A stretch of DNA of 64,000 nt, from assembly GCF_016743815.1 (NCBI RefSeq), contig NZ_CP061036.1, forward strand, positions 124,001 to 188,000, read 5' to 3'. The stretch is from Sphingomonas aliaeris (GTDB lineage: Bacteria > Pseudomonadota > Alphaproteobacteria > Sphingomonadales > Sphingomonadaceae). The notes below the pieces were generated by a model. That model had not been told where the DNA came from. It worked only from the letters and a program-made list of their open reading frames with translations, and ran no database searches. Made by a program: the position numbers and the translations under genes. Each line of letters starts with the position of its first letter. Within the stretch, counting starts at the first letter, position 1. Positions 52,532 to 61,982 of the stretch are shown here, piece by piece.

Positions 52532-55500
52532 GTGAACCGGAAGCCGAAACCCAAGGCCGACATCGATCGACAGGTTCTTGATCGAGGATCGGACACGCCA
52601 CAGCGCTTTCAGTTGAGCAACCTGCGTGATCGGCCGCGCTACGTTCTGCTCGGGGAGCCGGGCAGCGGCAAGTCCACGGCGTTCCAGCGCGAAGCAGAAG
52701 CAGCCGGCATCCAGCCGGTCACGGCCCGCCAGTTCGTCAGTGGCCGCCGCCGCCCGCAGGGCACCACCGTTTTCATCGATGCGCTGGAAGAATATCGCAT
52801 CGGAGAGGCAGGCGTCGACCGCCTCGCGACGCTGATCGAGGCGCTGGAAGAGGCTGGCTATGCCCAGTGGCGGATCGCCTGCCGCGCGATCTCGCTGCCA
52901 CCGGCGGATGCAGAGCGGATCGCCGACGCATTCGATGACTTCGACACGGTTCAGCTCGAACCGCTGACCCATCCCGCTCAAGTCAGGATCCTCAGCATCA
53001 TCGGGCATGATGATCCCGACGGCTTCATCGACCGGGTCGAGACGATGGGCGCCGGCGCCTTGCTCGGTAACCCCTCGACCCTCCTGCTGCTGCGCGATAC
53101 TCTCGACAAGAGCGAGGGGCCGATCAGAACCCGCGGCGCGCTCCTCGCCGAAGCCACGCGCCAGATGGCCTATGAGGTCAACCCGCTCATGCCGAGTCGC
53201 GATGACCGGCCGCCTCCCGCCAAGATCATCGCCGCTGCCGAAACCGCCTGCATGGTGCTGCTGCTTTCCGACCGCACCGATATCTGGATGCATGGCTCCA
53301 AACCATCCGATCGATATTATGTGACGCGCGACGATCTCCTTCCGTCCCGGCTCGACACGCAGGCGCTGCGTGCTGCCCTCGACACCGCCATGTTCAGCGG
53401 GGATGGCGAGACCTTCATCCCGGCCCACCGCTTCGTCGCGGAATATCTAGCCGGCCGCGCGCTGGCGCATGCGACCGCCCCCACCGATCCAACGATCCCG
53501 GCGCTCTCGCTCAACCGCGCGATCGCTCTCCTCAGCGGCGACGATGATCGACCCGCGCCCGCTTTGACCGGCATCTTCGCTTGGTTCGTGACGACCCTGG
53601 CCAGCACCCGGCACGCCGAGCGCGCGCTCGAGCTCGTGCGCCAAGACCCCGAGGCCGTTCTCTTCCATGGGGACGCAGCGCTTCTTCCGACATCGCATCG
53701 CCGCGCCTTGCTCGATGCGGTCGGTCGTGCCGACCCCTGGTTCCTTGGCGGCAACCGCGGCTCGACTGGCATAGCCGGGCTGGCCGGCTCGGATCTCGCG
53801 CCCGAGTTTCGCGCGATCCTCACCGAACCGGCCCAGAGCCACCACCGTCGCGCCCTCGTCCTAATGGCGCTGGAAGCCGGCCCGCCGGTTCCGGAGCTGG
53901 CGCCTGAGGTCGGCGCGATCTTCGCCAACGAAAGCCACCCCAATTATTTCGACCGGCGCCATGCGCTAGCCGCCTATGCCAACATCTGCGGAGGCGGCGG
54001 GGCCATGCGCCAGGAGATGCTCGCGAGCATCCGCGCCCAAAGTTCGGCCGCCAGCCTTCAGCTCCGTCTTGAGCTGCTGGCCGACCTCGCGCCTGCCATC
54101 TCGTCAAGCGAGGTGCGGGAGACGATCGTCGCCTACGGCCGTACGGCCGACGGCGTGATGGGCTATGCCCGGCCGCTTGCCAACAAGCTTCGGGCCGAGC
54201 CCCTGCCGGGGCTCTTCGATGAGCTGATCGAGGCTGAGCGCCATACCGGGCAGTCGCGCAGGCATGAAGCCGCGAGCGTGATCGACGACGCGCTCGCCGG
54301 CGCCATCGAGAATACCGCCAATCTCACCGCCGACCGGCTCCTACTGTGGCTGTCGAATGTCGGCCTCGACGAGCTGGCCGATCCAGAAAAGGAGGTGCGT
54401 GTCGCGATCGCTCGATGGCTCGACGCGGCACCTAGACGTGAGCAAGCCTTGTTCGACCAGATCGTCGCGACCACCGCGGCGGAGGATCGCTGGCGGATCG
54501 TCCACGATTATGAGCGTCTGACAGGAAGATCAGCCGCCGCCGAGACACGGCAGTGCGCTATCGAGCGCGTTGAACATGCCACCAACCCCGACGAGGTGAG
54601 AGCGCTGGCTCCGATTGCCTTCTCCCTGATCCGGCCGCTTGATCGCCACATCGATCTCGCTTGGCGGCTGCAAGCAGCGGTCGAGAACAAGCTCGGCGGC
54701 GAGGAAGTTCTCCATGATCTCACCCTATGCAGCATCCAAGCCTGGCAGGTCCGCGATGCCGCTCGCAGGCGCGAGCGCGGCGCCGAGAAGCAGCAGCTGC
54801 TCGACAACGACCGCGACTGGTATCGCAAGAACGCCGCAGACGTCGCCAAGGGCTTGGCGAGCGGGCTCAGCTACGCAGCCGAAATCTATCTCGGCTACCG
54901 AGACGGAGAGGGCGATCAAGGGCCCGATCGCGTCGACCGGTGGATCGGCGATCCGGCGCTGGTCGCCGCGATCCACGCCGGTTGGGACCAACTCGTGCGC
55001 CGGCAGGCCCGAACCCCTTTCGAAGCGGGACGGCGGGCCGCTGGGTCTAAGGTCTACAACGAGGATTTAGTCCTGACAGCCTGGGCGGACGAGCAGCTGC
55101 GCGCTGGTGCGCCACTCAATGTGCGATCCTCGACGCTGCTGACCATCGCGCACAACAGCTACGCTCTGCCCAACGACCGCAACGAGGGGGCACGCTCCGC
55201 GGCGCTGCAGCGGCTTCTGGCCGATCCGAACGCGACCGATATCCTCCTGGCCTATTGGCGCGGCGCGATCGTCGGCCGCTCGCACGGCTTGCCGTTCGAC
55301 CATGATCTGCCGGCCGACCATCCAGCGGTACGCCAGGCGATCTCTGCTTTGCTAGCACGCCGCCCGGTCCTCAGGGAGCGCGTCTTGCAGGATGCTTTAG
55401 AGCTGGCAGCGCGTGCGCTGACGCCGGTGGCCCTCCTCCAGCTTGCCGCTAGCGCCCGTGCGCATCCGCTGCCGCCGTTCGCGGCCCGCCTGTGGACCTA

Positions 55501-56513
55501 TCTGTCTTGGTCCTTGGATCCAGCGACGGTCCCGAACCTGTTCGGCTGTGAATTCGCCAACCCGGCCGATCATCAGCAATTCGTCCAGCTGGACGGCGGT
55601 TGGCTCGGCAAGGTCGGACGCACGGGATCGGATGAGGACGTGCCGAAGCTCGCCCTAATCGTCGAGCAGCTTGGCCCACTTTACTCGCCAATCAGCGGGA
55701 TCGCCTCGTCGAGCTCGAACCCCAACGGGCACGTCAACCAAGCGATCGAACAGCTCGCCCGCATCCCCACCCCGGCCGCGACCGACGCCTTCGATCGCCT
55801 GACGAGAGCGTCTGGCTTGTCGACCTGGAAGCTCACGCTCGACCATCTGCGCGAGAAGCAGCTTGTTGCCCGCCGTCAGGCCGAGTTCCGCCCTCCCGAG
55901 CCCCGCTCCGTTGCAGCTGCCTTGATGGCCGGTCCGCCCGCGACGCCCGGCGACCTGCGCGCCATCATCGAGGAGACGTTGGACGAGCTCGTCCACGACA
56001 TCCGCCATGGCGACACGTCACCGTGGAAGGGTTTTGGAATCGCCCGTACAAGGCAAAGGGCGCCCCCTCCGGCAACAGCCCCAAGATCGAGAATGATTGC
56101 CGTGACCTACTGACCGACCGCCTTGCCGACCGGCTCGCGCGCTACGGGATCCCGGTGAAGCTAGTCCAGACGGAAGACCGGAGCGGAAACGATCGGCGGG
56201 CCGATATCATGATCCTGCTTGGAGATGGTGCCGCCGCGGTGCCGATCGAGGCCAAGCGCCACTGGAATGCCGAGCTCTGGACCGCGGTCGAGGACCAGCT
56301 TGTTCCGTACTGTCGAAGCGCCGGCTCAAATGGGCACGGCATCTACCTAGTTTTTTGGTTCGGCCCCGCCTGAACACGCCGATCCATCCGGACATTGTCC
56401 GGCCGGCGAGCCCCAAGGAACTAGAGAGAGTTCTTGTGGATCGGCTGCCACCAGGATTGGCTTCTTCGATATCTATTGTCGTGGTCGACGTTTCGGAAAC
56501 CGTAGTGACCTAA
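52532..56513 (+). pseudogene. Giant P-loop (NACHT/STAND-like) protein with C-terminal PD-(D/E)xK nuclease, two frameshifts
   Basis: About 1327 residues when corrected. N-terminal NTPase: Walker A YVLLGEPGSGKSTAF (41-49) and Walker B TTVFIDALEEY (about 78-88). A long helical-repeat middle follows. At SPWKGF the frame breaks at TTTT 56032-56035 and resumes as WNRPYKAKGAPSG, PKIENDCRDLLTDRLADRL and DRRADIMILL...VPIEAKRHWN (D...ExK nuclease). It breaks again at CCCC 56364-56367 and continues LNTPIHPDIVRPASPKELER to TAA 56511-56513. Each break fits one missing base. This architecture suits an anti-phage sensor-nuclease, inferred. GTG start, divergent from the AbiE-like pair. Confidence 0.8.
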
Positions 56514-56792
56514 TCAGCGTACCGCTGCTGAGTGGGTGAACGCCCAAGCCAATCCCGGCTTGCCAGTATTGGCGGACGCGGCACGGCTGCCGTCAGGGCA
56601 GGTTACACGACCCACAAGCGACCGTTCCAACCGCCCCTTTCCGCTTTCCATCTTCCGCCATTCATTCATGCAAATCGAGCTCCGAATTTCTGCTTTCGGA
56701 AAAAGACTGCCGCGGAACCGGCGAACATCGAATGACGGCAGAGGCAATCTAGGCTTTCCCGGTACCGTCCTCCCACCTATTTTCCGAAGCCG

Positions 56793-59700
56793 CTATGCAG
56801 CGATCGCGCCGATTGGTTCGATCGTATGAAGCCTGAAGCCATCTGATCCCACCGCGCCCCGCGCGACGTCGATGAGATGTGCGTGATGGCTGAAGACGAT
56901 TACCTGGCTATGCACAGCAGCTGCAGCGAGTACCCGGATGAGCGCGCCCGCCCGACCATCATCGGCTGTGATCAGCAGATCGTCGCAGACGATTGGCAAC
57001 GACCCCGCGCTAGCTCGTCCTTCGATCGAGCCCAGCCGAAGGGCAAGGTATAGCTGGTCGCGCGTACCCTCGCTGAGCGCCTCGACGCCGACCTCACCGC
57101 CGTCGGAGCGCTGAGCGAGAATGATCGGACGATCGTCAGTACCATAGCCGACCGTAAGGCCCGTGAACGCACCACCCGTCACCTCCGCGAACAGCACTCC
57201 TGCCCTGGCGATCAGCGGCGCCTGATTTGTCGTGCGATGCCGGTCGAGCATCCAACGGAGCAGCGCGGCCGCGCTCGCTGCCTGGATGTGCTCCTCTGCT
57301 GCCTGGGCCAGTGCTGCGGTCGTCTCGAACGCCGTCTGCTGGGCGTCGGCTGCAGCGCTCTCGCTCGCCGCACGGCCGGCCTCCTCGTCCGCCGCGTTCA
57401 GCGTTCGACCGACAACTTCCCGGTCGGCGGCCACTTCACGACGCCGATCTTCGATCCGTGCGCGCGCGCTTGACGCGTCCTCGACAGACAAGCCGGCAAT
57501 CTCGGCGGCCAGCGTCTCAAGCCCGGCGCCATTGTCCGTGCCGGCAAGCTCGTCGAGCGCCTCGCGTTCCGCCGCTCGAAGAAGGTCTCGCCGCGCCACG
57601 CTGGCTATGATCCCATCCAGATTGGTTTCATCCATCGTGCCAGCGGCTTGCATCAGCGCATCGATCGCCCCGGCAATGCCGTCGAACCGACGCTCCGCAT
57701 GGGCGAGCTCGCCGGCGATGCGCGCTCGATCGCCTTCAAGGCGCGCCAGCGCGTCACGCGCGCGGATCGCTGCACGCAATGAATTCGCGAGTTGGCGTAC
57801 ATGCTCGACCGTATCGGCTGAGCCGGCAACCTGCAGCGCAAGAAGCACGGTTCTGAGCTCGTTGTTGAACGCCGATCGATCCCGCTCGATACTTTCGATC
57901 TGCCGTGCGATCGTTTCTCGTGCCCCGGTCTCCTCGCCGACATGGGCGATAGCTTCGAGGGCGTCGGCGAGCACGGTCTCGTTTGCACCCCCAGGAAGAG
58001 CCGCCTCGCTGGCCAGTCCTGTCCGTTCTTGATCAAGCGCGACATGTGCGCGCGCCAGATCGGCCACCTCCACTGCAAGCTCATCTGCTGCACGTTCGAT
58101 CGTGGCCAGGTCAGCCAGCAGCCGGTCGCGATTGCCTGCGGCGGTCGTCAGCGCAGCGGCGTGACCGCTCGCGAGTGACATTAGTTTCGTATCGTCGGCT
58201 GTTGCGACTGGCCCCTTTGATGCTGATAGGGCAGTTGCGACCGCAGTTCGCGCTTCCAAGAACCGGGTCGTCATCTCCCTGCGAGCCAGTTCGGCGGTCC
58301 CCGCCTCGCGGTCGGCTTCCAGCGCTGCCGCCCGCTTCGTGAGCCACCCGGACAAGTCCGCCGGTGCGATGGCACGTTCGAAGCCAAGCGTCTGCAGTCG
58401 TTGGGCCCAGCCTTGTTCGACCAGCGTCAATGCCGCCTGATATCGTTCCTCTCGCTGGTGCGCCGCGGCCACCAGCGCCTTCGCTTCGTCGAGCGCGGCG
58501 GTCGTCAGGACATATTCGGCCACGCGGGCCGCTTCGGCATCCCGTCGGTCGGCCAATTGATCGGCATCTGCAATAGACTGGCCAAGCGCGTCGCCCATTC
58601 CATCGTCGTTTCCGCTAAGCGGCACTACCAGCCGCTCGCGAACTTGGGCAACTAGTGCGTCGCGCTGCTGCCGTGCGGCCGCGATCACGTCAGGTGTGGG
58701 AAGCAGCCCGCCTGCGATCAGGCCCTTCAGCTTTGCATCGGCCCGGATGGCGCTGGTTTCGGCAATCTCGCCTTCCTTGCGCGCAGCGGCTGCGTCGTTC
58801 CTTGCCGCCTCCGCACTACCGCGCACCGCGGCGGCTTCCGCCTCGGTTGGTACGGCAAGTGTGCGCAGACTGGCTGTGGATCCCTGCCAAGGTGCAAGAT
58901 CGGACAGGCGTTCCGCCGCAAGCGTCCGCTTCCGATCGGCTTCCATCGTCGCCTCTGCCAGCCGGGTTTCCGCGTCGGTCGGCAAGAGCTGGAGCGCTGC
59001 GATCAGGTCGGCAGGATCGACGGTTCCGCTTACCGTCACAAGATCACGCTCGATCAAAGCGCGGTCGCGGATGAGTTTGACCCGCTCCTTCTCGACTGCC
59101 GCCTCACGCGCCTTCAACTCTCGAACGGCATCGAGATGCGTAGCCGCACGCCTGCGCCACCCGGCGGAGGGGATTGGTTGTCCCGGAGTGATCTGGGCTT
59201 CGGCAAGAGCGGCAGCCAGCTTTGTGTCGATGCGGTCAAGTTCGGCGCGACGGCGCTCCAGATCATCCGCAGCTTTGGCAATGACTGGCCGTTGCTCTTC
59301 CAGCGCCTCGATCCGTTCCTGTTCGGACAGGATGATGCCGGGTCGTTCCACGCCCGCCATCGCCTCTTCGACACGCGCCAGATCCGCCTTCGCCTGAGAC
59401 GCAAGCTCGCCGGCCGTGACGCGGTCGCCGCGGAGGGTCGCGAGCTGCGCAGCCACGTCCTGCGGCAGCGTGGGCAGGTCTTCCAGCCCGACCAGTTCGG
59501 CGCGCGCGGTGCTCAAGCGCGCGAATGGCGCACGCGCCCTCCCCACCCGGTCCAGGCGCGCCTGCTCACGGTCGAGCGCCTCAGCCTCATTGATCAGAGC
59601 GGTGCGCCGCGCCTCAGCGTCGGCACGGCGCTGGCGGGCCTGCGTCCAGTCGGCATCGCTGATCGACGTCTGTCGCACCTGAGCCAGCGCCTCGGACCGC

Positions 59701-60260
59701 TCCCGCATCAAACGGTTAACCGGCGGGTTCTGTCCGCCCGGTTTGAACAACGCCGACGCCGTCTCGGTCAGCCGGGCAAGCTCGCTGCCGATGTGCGACA
59801 CTCCGGTTCCCGCCTCGAGCGTGATCCGGGCGACATCGTCGCGACCGCCGATAATGCTGGCCCCACCCTCGCGCAGCTTGGTGTGGTCCAGCCCGAACAT
59901 GCGCTCGAACCCGGCACGATCGATCCCGCCGAGCAGCGATGCCAGTGGATCGGTCTTGTAAGGCGTGCCGTCCGCGGCGAGCAGGGTGTCGCGATTGCCT
60001 TTGCGTCTGGTGACGTCGAGCAGCTCACCGTCGTGCTCGATCAATGCCCGCAGGCGAAGCTGCCCATATTCGTAGCGCCAGTTTTGCCGGCTCTGCCCGG
60101 GGATGCCGAACAGGAAGTCGCCGATCGCCTGCAGCGCGGTCGACTTGCCCGCCTCATTCGGACCAACGACGAGATGCAGGTCCGGACCGCCGGTGCCGAA
60201 GTCGAAGACGCGATCCGCGAAGCCGCCATAGCGAACAAGCTCCAGCCGGCGAAACCGCAT
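56793..60260 (-). CDS. SbcC/YhaN-like AAA ATPase
   Basis: 1155 residues. N-terminal half of the ABC head: LHLVVGPNEAGKSTALQAIG (Walker A 33-41), preceded by LELVRYGGFADRVF. Long coiled-coil arms (about 190-1000) rich in Ala/Arg/Glu. C-terminal half: VEALSEGTRDQLYLALRLGS (signature), LPIVCDDLLITADDGRAG (Walker B) and VIVFSHHAHLI (His switch). No CxxC zinc hook is visible, as in YhaN rather than Rad50. It begins on the last base of the phosphoesterase stop, forming a nuclease-ATPase pair for DNA end processing or defence. Confidence 0.88.
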   Translation of the reverse strand: MRFRRLELVRYGGFADRVFDFGTGGPDLHLVVGPNEAGKSTALQAIGDFLFGIPGQSRQNWRYEYGQLRLRALIEHDGELLDVTRRKGNRDTLLAADGTPYKTDPLASLLGGIDRAGFERMFGLDHTKLREGGASIIGGRDDVARITLEAGTGVSHIGSELARLTETASALFKPGGQNPPVNRLMRERSEALAQVRQTSISDADWTQARQRRADAEARRTALINEAEALDREQARLDRVGRARAPFARLSTARAELVGLEDLPTLPQDVAAQLATLRGDRVTAGELASQAKADLARVEEAMAGVERPGIILSEQERIEALEEQRPVIAKAADDLERRRAELDRIDTKLAAALAEAQITPGQPIPSAGWRRRAATHLDAVRELKAREAAVEKERVKLIRDRALIERDLVTVSGTVDPADLIAALQLLPTDAETRLAEATMEADRKRTLAAERLSDLAPWQGSTASLRTLAVPTEAEAAAVRGSAEAARNDAAAARKEGEIAETSAIRADAKLKGLIAGGLLPTPDVIAAARQQRDALVAQVRERLVVPLSGNDDGMGDALGQSIADADQLADRRDAEAARVAEYVLTTAALDEAKALVAAAHQREERYQAALTLVEQGWAQRLQTLGFERAIAPADLSGWLTKRAAALEADREAGTAELARREMTTRFLEARTAVATALSASKGPVATADDTKLMSLASGHAAALTTAAGNRDRLLADLATIERAADELAVEVADLARAHVALDQERTGLASEAALPGGANETVLADALEAIAHVGEETGARETIARQIESIERDRSAFNNELRTVLLALQVAGSADTVEHVRQLANSLRAAIRARDALARLEGDRARIAGELAHAERRFDGIAGAIDALMQAAGTMDETNLDGIIASVARRDLLRAAEREALDELAGTDNGAGLETLAAEIAGLSVEDASSARARIEDRRREVAADREVVGRTLNAADEEAGRAASESAAADAQQTAFETTAALAQAAEEHIQAASAAALLRWMLDRHRTTNQAPLIARAGVLFAEVTGGAFTGLTVGYGTDDRPIILAQRSDGGEVGVEALSEGTRDQLYLALRLGSIEGRASAGSLPIVCDDLLITADDGRAGALIRVLAAAAVHSQVIVFSHHAHLIDVARGAVGSDGFRLHTIEPIGAIAA

Positions 60261-61512
60261 CAGTGCGCGCCCTCGCCGAGGCGGGCCTCGACGAGCGCCT
60301 TGGCAGCGAGAACCAGTGCTGCACCGTCGCGGCCCCGAGCGGACGCGAGCAGCGGGGCGGTATCCGGATCGCCGATGTCCGCCGGCAGCTTTGCCGTCAG
60401 TGGTGCGATCGCGTTCTCGATCGCGCGGAGGCAGTCCGGATCGTCGAGTGCTTGCGTCAGCATCTCCAGCAACTCGGGCGGAAGGCCGGTGGGCAGCGCC
60501 GCGTGGCTAGTGATGATCTTCACGCGCTCGATCCACAACGCGTCGGAGACACCTGCGGCATGCCCGCGAACCTCCGCTTCGAACCATGCGGGATCGGCAC
60601 GGAGCCGCTGCGCGAGCGGACCATCGACCGTGATCGAAACCCGCGCGGCCAGGGGCGCCCGTCGGCGCCCAGAACGGCAGGACGCAGCTGTGCCTGGATC
60701 GCAGCAAGCGCCTCCATCGGGTCTGCCGCACCGATCGCATCGACCCGGGCATGTGCCCAGCGGACCTCGTCCGTCGCGCGGTGCTCGACATGGACTATGG
60801 CGCCTTCCTGTACGCGGACGACCACAGCGCCTTTGGCTCCGGTCTCTCGAATGTGGCGCCCTTGCGTGTTGCCGGCGAAAACGACGTGCGGGTGATCGGA
60901 CCGAACGGCGTGATCGTGGACATGGCCTAGCGCCCAATAATCGTGGCCAGCAGCCTGTAGCTCACCGAGACTGCATGGCGCGTAGTTGGCATGCCCCTCA
61001 TGCCCATCAAGCGCGGTGTGAAGCAGCGCCACGTTGAGCATGCCCGGCACGGGCGGACAGTAGGTCGACGCGATGTTCTCGGTGGTCGCCGCTTCCTTGT
61101 AGCTGCGACCGTGAACGACGACCCCGAGATCGTCAAACCGCACGCTCTCGCACTTCGCGCTCTTGAGCTTGTAGACCCCTTCCGGAGCGGTCAGGTGGCG
61201 GGTGACCCGACTCTCAGCGTCGTGGTTGCCAAAGGCGATCACGGACCGGATGCCGGCCCTCGTCAGGCGTGCGAGCTGCGCAATGGCGAACTGACCGGTC
61301 GACTGGTCCTTCCAGGCGCCATCATAGAGATCGCCGGCGATCACCACGAAGGCAGCACCTTCCTCGATCGCGAGATCCACGACGTTGGAAAAGGCCTTCC
61401 GGGTCGCGCCGCGCACCAGGCGCGAGAACGCCTCGTCACTCCGCGAGAGGCCGTGCAACGGACTGTCGAGATGAATGTCCGCGGCGTGGACGAAGGTGAG
61501 GTTGCCGGCCAT
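60260..61512 (-). pseudogene. SbcD/YhaO-like metallophosphoesterase, frameshifted
   Basis: About 417 residues when corrected. Metallophosphoesterase motifs: FVHAADIHLDSPL (D-x-H), VIAGDLYDG (GD), VIAFGNHDAE (GNHD), LHTALDGHEG and YWALGHVHDHA (GHxH). The frame from 61512 runs to about LRPAVLGADGR, then good protein continues in another frame (APLAARVSITVDGP, then AEVRGHAAGVSDALWIE) to TGA 60260-60262. One missing base near 60652-60660 (GGGG/CCC runs) explains it, and length 3n+2 agrees. The intact motifs are all upstream of the break. Probable Mn-dependent DNA nuclease partner of the ATPase. Confidence 0.85.
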
Positions 61513-61754
61513 TGATCAGGGTCTACCATTTCGCGCCGTGAAGAGGAACGGTCGTAGGGGAGACCAAGTCTTGGTCCTTCGCGACCCCCTTGTAGCCCCC
61601 CCCAATACCGGACGTGACTTCGTCTTAGGCGACATTCGCTCGACCACGCCGTCTTTGGTGGTCAAAAGATCGCGAACTGAATGATTGTAGCGTTGCGATC
61701 GGGATAGGCTCGCCGGGAAATCGAGGGTAGATCTAGCAGAAGGGGAGCCAGAAA

Positions 61755-61982
61755 ATGTCCGCAGCGGCTGATACGACCAACGGTTTCGATGGGACGGTGC
61801 ACGCAACGTCGGATGATGCCGTTCCAATCGTTCATAAGATATTCGGCGCTTTCGCTGATGCGCTAGCGGCGCAGCCTGACCGTGCAGCCGTCGCTGAGCG
61901 CCTGCGCAAAGCGCTGGTGACCGACGGTGCCCGGACTGAGGTAGCCCTGCGGGCCGCCTTATTCGACGGCGGCGATCTGTGA
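61755..61982 (+). CDS. Small helical protein before an SMC-like ATPase
   Basis: 75 residues: DDAVPIVHKIFGAFADALAA, then AAVAERLRKALVTDGARTEV and ALRAALFDGGDL. Two amphipathic helices, no membrane segment. ATG with GGGGAG upstream; its TGA overlaps the GTG of the ATPase gene (GTGA). It is probably a coupled partner or regulator of that ATPase. No family recognised. Confidence 0.65.
   Translation: MSAAADTTNGFDGTVHATSDDAVPIVHKIFGAFADALAAQPDRAAVAERLRKALVTDGARTEVALRAALFDGGDL

Noticed and set aside
59136..61037. A 633-codon plus-strand frame opposite the ATPase/phosphoesterase pair
   Set aside because: It spans the junction of two minus-strand genes and has shadow-like composition.
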